This document shows positions 45,185 through 51,882 of a stretch of 64,000 nucleotides of DNA, piece by piece. The DNA is from Victivallaceae bacterium (GTDB taxonomy: Bacteria; Verrucomicrobiota; Lentisphaeria; Victivallales; Victivallaceae): positions 1-64,000 of the forward strand of contig JAKIUY010000011.1 of assembly GCA_021647315.1 (NCBI GenBank), read 5' to 3'. Each line of letters begins with the position of its first letter. The stretch's first letter is position 1. The position numbers and the translations under genes are program-made. Below the pieces are notes generated by a model. That model was not told the DNA's origin, searched no databases, and saw only the letters and a program-made list of their open reading frames with translations.

Positions 45185-45801
45185 AGTAATCCTGTTGCCT
45201 GTTCGATGTTTTCTAATGCCTCTTGACTGAGACCGGTCTTTTTCGTGCCGGTCAATTGTTCGGCCTGCCTGGCGACGAGGGCGGAGAGTTCGGCAATTTG
45301 TGACTGATAACCGGCTTCGCGTTCGGCGGCTGCACGTGATTCGTTTTCCTTGGCGGCGGCCAACTTGTTGCGGTTGAATGCCGCTACCGCCCGGGAGATG
45401 GCCGAGAGCTCTTTTTCGTCGAGATCGCCACCGGCCTGCAGTTTGTCGATGCAGATATTCATAATCTCATAATCGGCGATAGCTGCTATGTCTGCGGTAC
45501 CATGTTCGGCAGTAACCAATGCGGCCATCATACGTCTGCGGTCGAGATCATGGCGCCACTGGCGGTTGGCTTCGACATACCCGGCGTATTCGTCAGATGA
45601 TTTGTATGCCAGGAAGGTGGTGCCGTGAAGTTTCAGGTGGCGCTCGGTGCATTCGGCTGCTACTTCAGCATCATCGCGAATGTCATCGTATTCCGCGCCG
45701 TCATCGAGTAGCATGCAGATGCGGGTGCGGATAGCTGCTGACAGGCGGGTGATGTTGTTGCGTTGTCTTCTGGACTGATGGACTGATGGACTAGTGGACA
45801 T
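45181..45801 (-). CDS. Terminase small subunit (Mu gp27-like, DUF3486)
   Basis: 206 aa from ATG 45801 with GAGG upstream; a longer ORF start lies in antisense of the lipoprotein gene and is rejected. Helical: RLSAAIRTRICMLLDDGAEY, then RQWRHDLDRRRMMAALVTAE and a C-terminal coiled segment with AERE...QIAELSALVARQ. Size and position directly before gp28-like support the small terminase. Confidence 0.7.
   Translation of the reverse strand: MSTSPSVHQSRRQRNNITRLSAAIRTRICMLLDDGAEYDDIRDDAEVAAECTERHLKLHGTTFLAYKSSDEYAGYVEANRQWRHDLDRRRMMAALVTAEHGTADIAAIADYEIMNICIDKLQAGGDLDEKELSAISRAVAAFNRNKLAAAKENESRAAAEREAGYQSQIAELSALVARQAEQLTGTKKTGLSQEALENIEQATGLL
45771..45800. repeat. GACTGATG repeat at small-terminase start
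   Basis: TGGACTGATGGACTGATGG then ACTAGTGGAC, overlapping the start codon region of the small terminase. Encodes SPSVHQS. Confidence 0.7.
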
Positions 45802-45812
45802 TGAACAGACCT

Positions 45813-46103
45813 CTACGGTTTTAGTTTGGCGGCGGTGTTGACGGCGGTATCGATGAGGTCGTTGAGTCCCAGCAGGGCATCTTTGGTGGTGGATTCGGTG
45901 CTGATAATTGATGACTTGAGCTGACCGTTGCTGTGGTAATCCTTGCGCACGGTCAGGGTTCGGAGTACACCCCAGGTGTTGACGGAGCCGTCGGCGTTGA
46001 TTCTGTATCCGGCGCAGCCGGAGAGGCATACAGCCATGGCTAGCAATAGACCGGTGACAATGCAGATCATGCCGACACGTAACAGTTTTTGATATTGTAT
46101 CAT
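45813..46103 (-). CDS. Small phage lipoprotein
   Basis: 96 aa. Hydrophobic segment with lipobox LSGC (about residues 28-31), then a short beta/helix region. In Mu-like phages a lipoprotein at this position may belong to the spanin/lysis set. No endolysin recognised next to it. Confidence 0.55.
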   Translation of the reverse strand: MIQYQKLLRVGMICIVTGLLLAMAVCLSGCAGYRINADGSVNTWGVLRTLTVRKDYHSNGQLKSSIISTESTTKDALLGLNDLIDTAVNTAAKLKP

Positions 46104-46112
46104 GTTAAACTC

Positions 46113-46412
46113 CTATGTTGTTTTGAGGCCCCATTTGCCCCAGACGAATTGGTCACGGTCAACTTCTTGATTGATCTGATCGGTCCCCTCGCCGGTAATG
46201 GCGAAATATTCGAGGTTTGAGCCAGCACAGGCCTTCAGGTAGCCGTGTTTGCGCAGGGCGGTGATTTCGCTGTTGATCTCCTCGCGGGTGGGATGAATTA
46301 ATCCGAATGCCGGATGGTTGACTAAAATATCCAGGTTCATTGGTGCAGGGTCTGATTCGGCGGAGGCTTGCAGGATGATCTGCCGGATTTGATAGGTTCT
46401 GTTGTCTCTCAT
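46113..46412 (-). CDS. Small winged-helix-like phage protein
   Basis: 99 aa from ATG 46412 with GGAGGA upstream. TYQIRQIILQASAES, then NSEITALRKHGYLKA reads as a small wHTH. Upstream of the terminase genes, it resembles small regulators of Mu-like late regions, but family is unknown. Confidence 0.5.
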   Translation of the reverse strand: MRDNRTYQIRQIILQASAESDPAPMNLDILVNHPAFGLIHPTREEINSEITALRKHGYLKACAGSNLEYFAITGEGTDQINQEVDRDQFVWGKWGLKTT

Positions 46413-46424
46413 TTTTGGTTCCTC

Positions 46425-46452
46425 CGGACGCAAACATGGTTGCGCCCCTACG
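46425..46452. repeat. GGACGCAAACATGGTTGCGCC palindrome
   Basis: GCGCAACC / GGTTGCGC type hairpin with CTACG tail, near 46428, of the same style as family I. Confidence 0.6.
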
Positions 46453-46456
46453 GTTA

Positions 46457-46900
46457 TTATTTGTGGTGTTGTTTGTGCATCTGGAATGATGCGTCTAGAT
46501 TGGCGATATATTCTTTGTTGGCGATGATTTTTGCACGTTGCTCAGCGGTCTCACTGGCAATGTTGTCGACCTTGTTTTCAACTCGCATTAGACCGCCACG
46601 GACATGTTTCATTTCAGACAATATTTCCTGCGAATGATCGTTGCGGATATGCTCTTTGAGCTCTGCCTTCATATCGTCGATATACTCAAATTTCTGAATG
46701 TGCTGCGTGGTTTTGTCGTTACGGATATGCAATTCAAGGCGTTGATCAATGCCGGCGATCTGATCGTCTTTGAGCCGGGTAACGGTGTGCTCCAGTTTGT
46801 CAATGCGGCTGAATATCCGCCGGATATATGCCGACACCAGTAGACCAATAAAGCTGCTACCGAGAATACTGCTGATCACTGCGATAATAATGTCTTGCAT
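46457..46900 (-). CDS. Membrane-anchored coiled-coil phage protein
   Basis: 147 aa. N-terminal TM (IIAVISSILGSSFIGLLVSA) followed by a long heptad-rich coil with repeats of HIRND (twice). First gene of the leftward late operon. It could be an i-spanin-like or other membrane protein; unproven. Confidence 0.55.
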   Translation of the reverse strand: MQDIIIAVISSILGSSFIGLLVSAYIRRIFSRIDKLEHTVTRLKDDQIAGIDQRLELHIRNDKTTQHIQKFEYIDDMKAELKEHIRNDHSQEILSEMKHVRGGLMRVENKVDNIASETAEQRAKIIANKEYIANLDASFQMHKQHHK

Positions 46901-47239
46901 GGCTTATTTCCTATATTCGTAATTCATAATTAATCAAGAGACGCTCCGCCCCGTCACGTAGGGGTGAAATATCTTTCACCCGATACCAAACGGGATCGGA
47001 GGCGGTTTGTTTGTCCGGTTCGCAGACGTTCGTCTGTCTTTTCGGCGACCGCCGGAAAACTGCCCCTTACTAAGAGGGGGTTTGGTGCACACTTTTACAA
47101 TTTCAAGGCGTAATCGTAACGCCATTAAGGGGTTGCAGTGTGCACGAAAAAAAGCGAGGGCGCGCGCCTAAAGGATATTTGGTCAATGATTAACGATTAA
47201 TGGTTAACGATTAATGATTTGGGGATAGGTATGAATGAT
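46901..47239. other. Regulatory gap upstream of late operon
   Basis: No gene seen. Contains palindromes (GTAGGGGTGAAATATCTTTC and GCAGACGTTCGTCTGTC), a nested dyad (47085-47145), and TTAACGATTAA words. Confidence 0.5.
47085..47145. promoter_or_regulatory. Nested dyad with GCACACT arms
   Basis: Outer arms GTGCACAC (47085-47092) and GTGTGCAC (47138-47145), inner arms GGCGT (47107-47111) and ACGCC (47119-47123). All centre on 47115. GCACACT also occurs four times at the right end of the phage (59573, 59618, 59630, 59675). A binding site for a phage protein is a fair guess. Confidence 0.5.
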
Positions 47240-47268
47240 TTGACAAATCGCGTGACTGCATGTATAAT
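47240..47268 (+). promoter_or_regulatory. Perfect sigma-70 promoter
   Basis: TTGACA, exactly 17 bases, TATAAT. It drives the + strand gene at 47307, opposite to the surrounding late operon. Confidence 0.85.
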
Positions 47269-47306
47269 CAAGGATTAAGAATTAATCAATCAGGGAGACA
47301 TCTAAA

Positions 47307-47747
47307 ATGAAAACACTAGCAGCAGTACTGATCGCCATGATTATAACCGTAACGGCTTCGGCGGAGACCTGGAAACAGAAGGTAGCACGTCTGGAGCGTG
47401 AGATTCGCAGCCTGAAGACGCAGGTCGCGGCACTGACTAAGCAGATCATCAAGCTCCAGAAAGAAAATAATGCGATGATGGGCGACCAAGAGGTGCCTGA
47501 GAAAAAAGAGGTAAAAGTCCTGACAAAAACAGAGATCAGAATAAAACAGGTCACTGCTGAAATAAAATTACTGAGAGCGAAATATGAGCGTAATTACCGG
47601 TTTACCACGCGGGCAAACCGCTCCTCCAAAGCAAAACTGGTCCAGCGCATCAAGGACCTGGAACAGCAGCTGAAGCAATTGAAAAAGAACAAGGAACTCA
47701 ACAAGGGGCAAAGTTCGAGTAAAAGTGGAGTGCCAGGTTGGGGTTAA
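47307..47747 (+). CDS. Exported coiled-coil protein (moron-like)
   Basis: 146 aa. Signal peptide (1 to about 19, ATVTASA-type end), then a heptad-rich coil rich in Lys/Glu/Leu/Gln (KVARLEREIRSLKTQ, LKQLKKN) and a short Gly/Ser tail. GGGAGA precedes the ATG. It has its own consensus promoter (47240) and terminator (47757), the textbook layout of a gene expressed in the lysogen. Function unknown; a cell-envelope role is likely from export. Confidence 0.65.
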   Translation: MKTLAAVLIAMIITVTASAETWKQKVARLEREIRSLKTQVAALTKQIIKLQKENNAMMGDQEVPEKKEVKVLTKTEIRIKQVTAEIKLLRAKYERNYRFTTRANRSSKAKLVQRIKDLEQQLKQLKKNKELNKGQSSSKSGVPGWG

Positions 47748-47756
47748 TAGTAACAT

Positions 47757-47795
47757 AAAAAAAAGCCCGGGCGTGAAAGCGTCCGGGCTTTTGTG
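47757..47795 (+). terminator. Terminator of the moron-like gene
   Basis: AAAAGCCCGGGCGTGAAAGCGTCCGGGCTTTT hairpin, symmetric; ends 47794 with T run; lies just after the stop at 47747. Stem arms AAGCCCGG and CCGGGCTT. Confidence 0.85.
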
Positions 47796-47836
47796 TTTAT
47801 GGGGTTCTGCGGCCAACTGTTACCGAAGATGATCTG

Positions 47837-47876
47837 CAAAAAAAAAGCCCCGTTTCCTAGGGAAGAAACGAGGCGG
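47837..47876 (-). terminator. Terminator of the two-gene leftward cassette
   Basis: Stem GCCTCGTTTC / GAAACGGGGC read leftward, then nine T. It lies 25 bases after the stop of the gene at 47901. Confidence 0.85.
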
Positions 47877-47900
47877 AGGAGAGTTATTATTAAAAGATTA

Positions 47901-48422
47901 TTAGGCAGTTGCTGAATATGCAACTACTCGCTCTAATGTAGGTTCAACGGCTTGCCTTTCGACGATCGGCTGACGCAACTTAAAAGCAGTTAAACCTATA
48001 ATTATTAAAAACATTTTCCAGTGACGCATGATAATCAAATCTCGGTATATATTTATCAGCTCCTTTGACAACGCTTTAACCGGGATGGAAGATGCTTCTA
48101 TTTCAGCATTAAATTTTTCCCGTAATTCTATTGTCTTAGAGTTTTCTTTATAAAATATAAGTTTGATTGCCATTAGCAATGAAACGTAACTCTCACGGTA
48201 TTTTACATAATGAATGACTTTAAATAAATGATCATGAACCATATCGCCATTTACAACCGTTGAATTAAGTAGTTTTTCTTCAAGTTGTCCTGCAATTTTA
48301 AGAAATTCATTACGTTTTTTGAGGAATTCAGTCTCATAAACAACTCGACCTCTGTTCCATTTTGCCTTGACTGCAAACAATGCGACAAAAAATACAATTA
48401 TACATACTATAAAAGTAGCCAT
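47901..48422 (-). CDS. Membrane protein of a lysogenic cassette
   Basis: 173 aa. N-terminal TM (FIVCIIVFFVALFAV), a cytosolic helical middle, C-terminal hydrophobic segment (MFLIIIGLTAF). Forms a two-gene unit with the gene at 48428 (gap of 5 bases) with its own promoter and terminator. Candidate superinfection-exclusion component; inference. Confidence 0.55.
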   Translation of the reverse strand: MATFIVCIIVFFVALFAVKAKWNRGRVVYETEFLKKRNEFLKIAGQLEEKLLNSTVVNGDMVHDHLFKVIHYVKYRESYVSLLMAIKLIFYKENSKTIELREKFNAEIEASSIPVKALSKELINIYRDLIIMRHWKMFLIIIGLTAFKLRQPIVERQAVEPTLERVVAYSATA

Positions 48423-48427
48423 GATTC

Positions 48428-48754
48428 TTATCCTCCCACTGTTACTGCTGTTGCAGGTATTTTTTGATTTTTATTATTGTATCTAAGTTTACCAATTTCA
48501 TTTTTCAAATCTCTCTCAGCCTCCTGCCAAGCTATTTTTTCTTCATGGAATACATCCAGACGCTTTTCTTTCATTTTTATATCCTGTTCTAGATTTTTAG
48601 CGTATTTTATTCTTTCGCTAATTAACGCTTTCCATTCTTTTTCAGTCGCTGGTGATTTCAGCCAACGACCAAATATTGCTCCAACAATAAATGCTCCTAA
48701 ATATGGACATGCTTCTACAAGCCTAGGCAAGATATCTGAAATAACTTTATCCAC
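48428..48754 (-). CDS. Membrane-anchored coiled-coil protein of a lysogenic cassette
   Basis: 108 aa, GTG start with GAGGAG upstream. TM near residues 18-32 (YLGAFIVGAIFGRWL), then a charged coil (YAKNLEQDIKMKEKRLDVF). Cotranscribed with the 47901 gene. No family recognised. Confidence 0.55.
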   Translation of the reverse strand: MDKVISDILPRLVEACPYLGAFIVGAIFGRWLKSPATEKEWKALISERIKYAKNLEQDIKMKEKRLDVFHEEKIAWQEAERDLKNEIGKLRYNNKNQKIPATAVTVGG

Positions 48755-48796
48755 TTTTACACTCCTCAGTGTTTGTTATATTTATAGAATAAATAT

Positions 48797-48825
48797 AATA
48801 TAGTACTTATTATCAACTTTTTCAA
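48797..48825 (-). promoter_or_regulatory. Promoter of the two-gene leftward cassette
   Basis: On the minus strand TTGAAA, 17 bases, TATATT, about 45 bases before the GTG start at 48754. TTTGAAAAA repeats lie just upstream. Confidence 0.6.
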
Positions 48826-48927
48826 ACTTTTTCAAATTTTTTCAAATTTCTACCTCAAATCCGCCAGTCAGCTCCGAACTGTGGACAGTCAACCCCTCCC
48901 GCAGGTAACACCCTCCATCCCAGTTGA

Positions 48928-49338
48928 TCAACCTGCTTTCCGGTGTTTTGCGGACGTTCGTCCGGCAGGTGCTTCTTCAGGCGGGACACGGCTCGACGGT
49001 GTCTCGCCCTCCAGGCAGTCGTATAGTTGCGTGAGCATGCGGTGTTTGTCGCCACGTGAAAGGTTGTCCCAGTTGGTCAGTACCTCACGCAACAGCGGAT
49101 CAGTAGAGACGATGCATGCATCGTCTCTACGCTCATCACGGAAAAAACTAACCTCCATTTCTGGGAATAGACGCTCAAAGGTTTGGAGTGTCATATTTTT
49201 AAATTCACGCTGACCACTATTAAGGCTATTAATTGCAGAATAAGATACGCCAGTTTGCTCCTGAAGCCTGACAAGTTTGCCGTTCCCACGCTGCACCGCC
49301 TTTAAAAATGCCTGCTTTGTGTTGCTGATTAAACCCAT
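48928..49338 (-). CDS. Phage repressor-like HTH protein
   Basis: 136 aa. HTH of the XRE/Cro type: LVRLQEQTGVSYSAINSLNS. Divergent from the early genes, so the likely c-type repressor keeping the prophage silent. RRDDACIVS is encoded by a palindrome (GACGATGCATGCATCGTC); CLEGETPSSR and GRTSAKHRK by other repeats. The C-terminal half is therefore built partly of repeats; it may have decayed. Confidence 0.7.
   Translation of the reverse strand: MGLISNTKQAFLKAVQRGNGKLVRLQEQTGVSYSAINSLNSGQREFKNMTLQTFERLFPEMEVSFFRDERRDDACIVSTDPLLREVLTNWDNLSRGDKHRMLTQLYDCLEGETPSSRVPPEEAPAGRTSAKHRKAG
48991..49018. repeat. CTCGACGGNGTCTCGCCCTCCAG repeat, copy 2 (coding)
   Basis: GCTCGACGGTGTCTCGCCCT then CCAGGCAG, in the repressor gene. 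Same 23-base core as at 43702 in the terminase gene, read on the same strand. Confidence 0.75.
49108..49135. repeat. Palindrome GACGATGCATGCATCGTC inside the repressor
   Basis: Perfect palindrome flanked by TAGA/TCTA, in frame in the repressor gene. A copy lies at about 40654 in an intergenic gap. Confidence 0.8.
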
Positions 49339-49416
49339 AAATGCCTCGTTTTCGCTATTTTTATCTTATTAATATAGGTTTTTTTACCTTTTTTTCCAAT
49401 ATTTGATAAAAATGAC

Positions 49417-49445
49417 TTGCATTATTATCACGTACGTGTTAATTA
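49417..49445 (+). promoter_or_regulatory. Early promoter with operator CACGTACGTG
   Basis: TTGCAT (49417-49422), 17-base spacer containing the palindrome CACGTACGTG (49429-49438), then TAATTA (49440-49445). The spacer palindrome is a good repressor or Ner operator. A near copy, CACGCACGTG, lies at 50112-50121. Confidence 0.6.
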
Positions 49446-49569
49446 TAACCAAGGCAATTATACACCTGCTTCTATAATTGTCTTGATGTACTCCTTAGGC
49501 GGCGGTGATTGGCCACCGTCGCCGTTTTAAAAAGAGGCAGTAAAGTTAAAAATTCGGAGGCGAATTAAG

Positions 49570-50091
49570 ATGAAAAAAGAAAAGATTAAACAAACGGAAA
49601 CTTCCCCTGTGGGATTAGGGTTAACTTCAGCTCTTTTGCCTGCTGAATCTCTAGACGCTGTAGCGTATCTAGGACGTTCAAGCGCAGGTCAATGTCCGGC
49701 GTCAGAGAATTGCCCGTTGTGGCTGGAATTTTCACCTCGGCGATACGCCGATAAAGGTCTGCGGCTAGTTTTAACACTAGCGGGTCTTCAACGGGTGAAA
49801 GACAAATATTTGAAAAATGAGCACTGTCCCAGCGTGGGCAACCGCAGCAAAGCTCAAGAAGAGCCCAGCTTCGATATAGAAAAATGCACGGATGAAATCC
49901 TTGCTGCTTTTTCTCGCTTAAAAGTTGTTTCAGACTGTCAACAGTGCAAGTTGTGTCTAGATCGAGCACGTTGCGCATTGCTTGGTGAAAGTTATCCATA
50001 CATAAGTTATCCATCGTATACCTCGTTTATTAATTGTGATATAGGTTGCGAGTTGGCTACCAACAATATAACCCAAAAAAAACGTAAGTAA
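49570..50091 (+). CDS. Early-region paralogue A, plus-strand frame
   Basis: 173 aa, GGAGG nine bases upstream. Cys-rich pattern: QCPASENCPLWLEF, LQRVKDKYLK, VVSDCQQCKLCLDRARCAL. Homologous to the plus-strand frame at 50796-51353. The opposite strand also carries a conserved SD-preceded ORF (50014..49586). I favour the plus frame because the early operon runs right, but the two frames can't be told apart here. Function unknown; cysteine spacing suggests metal binding. Confidence 0.5.
   Translation: MKKEKIKQTETSPVGLGLTSALLPAESLDAVAYLGRSSAGQCPASENCPLWLEFSPRRYADKGLRLVLTLAGLQRVKDKYLKNEHCPSVGNRSKAQEEPSFDIEKCTDEILAAFSRLKVVSDCQQCKLCLDRARCALLGESYPYISYPSYTSFINCDIGCELATNNITQKKRK
49586..50014 (-). CDS. 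Early-region paralogue A, antisense frame
   Basis: 142 aa on the minus strand, GAGG six bases upstream of ATG. MRNVLDLDTTCTVDSLKQLL, SWALLELC, SPVEDPLVLKL. Nearly half of residues match the minus-strand ORF at 50920-51363. Overlaps the plus-strand frame almost completely. Either strand, or both, may be coding. Confidence 0.35.
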   Translation of the reverse strand: MDNLCMDNFHQAMRNVLDLDTTCTVDSLKQLLSEKKQQGFHPCIFLYRSWALLELCCGCPRWDSAHFSNICLSPVEDPLVLKLAADLYRRIAEVKIPATTGNSLTPDIDLRLNVLDTLQRLEIQQAKELKLTLIPQGKFPFV

Positions 50092-50111
50092 ATTTTTTTG
50101 ATTTTGAATAT

Positions 50112-50128
50112 CACGCACGTGCTAAAAT
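50112..50128 (+). promoter_or_regulatory. Operator CACGCACGTG with -10 box
   Basis: CACGCACGTG followed by TAAAAT (50123-50128), just before the Ner-like gene's AAAGGAGG. Near copy of the 49429 palindrome; together they look like a repressor/Ner operator pair. Confidence 0.5.
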
Positions 50129-50147
50129 AACACAAAGGAGGTAAAAG

Positions 50148-50354
50148 ATGAAAGAGCGAAAATATCCGACAAGTAAGCTCTCGGCAAGGTTAAGCGTAAT
50201 GTGGCCTGGCGAGAGCCAAAAGGCTCGAGCCCGCAAGTTGGGCGTGCAGCCAGGACTGCTAAATAAGCAACTGTGGTCAGGAATCAGGACACTACGAGTA
50301 GCAGAACGCTATGCGATGAAGCTGGGCTGCGACCCAATGGAGCTGCTGGGATAA
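50148..50354 (+). CDS. Ner-like DNA-binding protein
   Basis: 68 aa. HTH: ARKLGVQPGLLNKQLWSG, then RVAERYAMKLGCDPMELLG. AAAGGAGG six bases before ATG, first strong SD after the operator. In Mu, Ner is an early negative regulator of about this size and position. Confidence 0.65.
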   Translation: MKERKYPTSKLSARLSVMWPGESQKARARKLGVQPGLLNKQLWSGIRTLRVAERYAMKLGCDPMELLG

Positions 50355-50436
50355 TTATTAATGTTTAATGATTAACGATTAATGAAAAAAGCCTGAGCAT
50401 GGTGTTCAGGTGTAACCAAATCCCGGAGGATTTATT

Positions 50437-50775
50437 ATGAAAGCGAAAGAAAAGAGTAAACGAATGAGAGAGTTGGAGATCAAAAAGAACATCGCGAACA
50501 TGGAGTTGCAGCACGGCTACCTGGGAGAGAAGATTGCGCGTAAGCATGAGGCGTTGGTGGAGTTGGGGGATGAATTAGCTATCGCGTGCAAAAATGCAGA
50601 GCGAAGTCAAAAAGAAGCTTCAAGCTTTAAAGAGAAATGCTTTGAAGAGTATGCGAAGGACTATGACAAACATTTCTCCGCTTATATCACCCGCGACTGG
50701 AGTAATGTCAAGGTTAATGAGATATGGGAAACGGATCATCGGGTATTTAACATAACCATCAGGGCTAAAATATAA
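50437..50775 (+). CDS. Small coiled-coil protein ending in a transposase fragment
   Basis: 112 aa. Residues 1 to about 65 are a charged coil. Residues about 70-108 (ITRDWSNVKVNEIWETDHRV) match the start of the catalytic domain of the MuA gene here (IHRDWTDVRVNEIWFTDHRQ). DNA is similar as well (50648-50760 against 55258-55370). GGAGG precedes ATG. Possibly a recombinational gene fragment with a novel role or simply debris. Confidence 0.55.
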   Translation: MKAKEKSKRMRELEIKKNIANMELQHGYLGEKIARKHEALVELGDELAIACKNAERSQKEASSFKEKCFEEYAKDYDKHFSAYITRDWSNVKVNEIWETDHRVFNITIRAKI

Positions 50776-50795
50776 CCAAACCCGGAGGTGGGAAG

Positions 50796-51353
50796 ATGGA
50801 AAAGAAAAAAACAGACATAGAACATAGAGTTTTTAAAACGTTAAGATTGTTGAATGAAGTGAATGCTGGTTTGGGTTATAACAAAACCAGCAAGGCGATA
50901 ACACGTGCGATTATTTTGATCAAAGGCCTGTGGGATGAAAACCAATCTCTTCAGCAAGGGAAATTCCAAGTTCAAGAGTCTGAGCAATCTCATGGCGGTG
51001 CAACCTATCTAATAAGAGAATGCGAAAATCAATGTTCTCTGAAAGAAGACTGTCCGGTATGGCTGGAATTTGCCCGGCAACTAGTCGGTCAAGCAGATTC
51101 GCAATTAGTTTTAACACGAGAGGTTTTTCAGCGGGTGAAAAACAAATGGCTCGCAGATGTGATTCCTCCCAGTCCGGTGCAGAAATGCACAGTTCAAGAA
51201 TTGCCCAACCGCGAGAGAGAAAAGCTATTGAATGAACTCCTTGACGGCTTTGCTCGGCTAGAAGTTGTTTCAGAGTGTCGACATCATAGTTACTGTCTTG
51301 ATCGACTACGTTACGCATTGAATGGAAAAAAGATTCCATATCCACCAGTTTAG
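50796..51353 (+). CDS. Early-region paralogue B, plus-strand frame
   Basis: 185 aa, GGAGG seven bases upstream. Its first 45 residues (EHRVFKTLRLLNEVNAGLG) have no minus-strand ORF overlap. The rest is homologous to paralogue A: CSLKEDCPVWLEF, FQRVKNKWL, VVSECRHHSYCLDRLRYAL. An ORF on the opposite strand (51363..50920) is also conserved. Unknown function. Confidence 0.5.
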   Translation: MEKKKTDIEHRVFKTLRLLNEVNAGLGYNKTSKAITRAIILIKGLWDENQSLQQGKFQVQESEQSHGGATYLIRECENQCSLKEDCPVWLEFARQLVGQADSQLVLTREVFQRVKNKWLADVIPPSPVQKCTVQELPNREREKLLNELLDGFARLEVVSECRHHSYCLDRLRYALNGKKIPYPPV

Positions 51354-51363
51354 AATTACACAT
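50920..51363 (-). CDS. Early-region paralogue B, antisense frame
   Basis: 147 aa on the minus strand, GGAGGG seven bases before ATG. MRNVVDQDSNYDVDTLKQLL, LSRGWAILELC, SPAEKPLVLKL. Clearly homologous to the minus-strand ORF of copy A. Competes or coexists with the plus-strand frame. Confidence 0.35.
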   Translation of the reverse strand: MCNSKLVDMESFFHSMRNVVDQDSNYDVDTLKQLLAEQSRQGVHSIAFLSRGWAILELCISAPDWEESHLRAICFSPAEKPLVLKLIANLLDRLVAGQIPAIPDSLLSENIDFRILLLDRLHRHEIAQTLELGISLAEEIGFHPTGL

Positions 51364-51418
51364 TTTAGTCCCTCCAGGGTTTGATCTTAATATAGCACAA
51401 CAAGGATAAAAATAAAGG

Positions 51419-51760
51419 ATGCAAGCTCAGCTACCAACCGGAACAATGACGTTGCAGTTTGCGGCAGGGTTGCTGCAAGCAGATGGTTTTGAGACGGGGC
51501 CGGGAATGATATTTCGGCAGTTGCGTGATTTACGGATGATCGAGGGTGGTCATGCGAGCCGAAAGGCGATTGAGATGGACTGGCTGTACGAGCGTGACGG
51601 AGAGTGGGAACGCGGCGGGATGCACGGTGAATATACCAGGGTATTTATGACGCGCAGCGGATTGGCGGAGCTGGAGCGGCGCTGGAAGGCAGCGATGCCG
51701 GTGATCCTGCCCCAGCAGCCGATCAACCTGGGGATGGATCAGAAACCATTAGGTTTCTAA
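51419..51760 (+). CDS. Small phage protein, possible antirepressor-type domain
   Basis: 113 aa. MTLQFAAGLLQADGFETGPG, then LRDLRMIEGG and TRVFMTRSGLAELER. The end is vaguely like KilAC-type C-terminal domains (QLRD...I...Y...T..G). Start uncertain: AAGG is just upstream of ATG 51419 and another Met lies at residue 10. Confidence 0.45.
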   Translation: MQAQLPTGTMTLQFAAGLLQADGFETGPGMIFRQLRDLRMIEGGHASRKAIEMDWLYERDGEWERGGMHGEYTRVFMTRSGLAELERRWKAAMPVILPQQPINLGMDQKPLGF

Positions 51761-51882
51761 CGCAGAACGGCTGTTCGCCAGTTTATAATCAACGCCGGAC
51801 AGACGTTCGTCTGGTTTTTATGCGGAAATTTTCAATACACCGATACAAGATCGGTGGGAACGAAAATAAAACGGAGGCAAAG

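Noticed and set aside
45802-46029. Long N-terminal extension of the small terminase
   Set aside because: Arg/Gln-rich and overlaps the lipoprotein gene; ATG 45801 has the SD.
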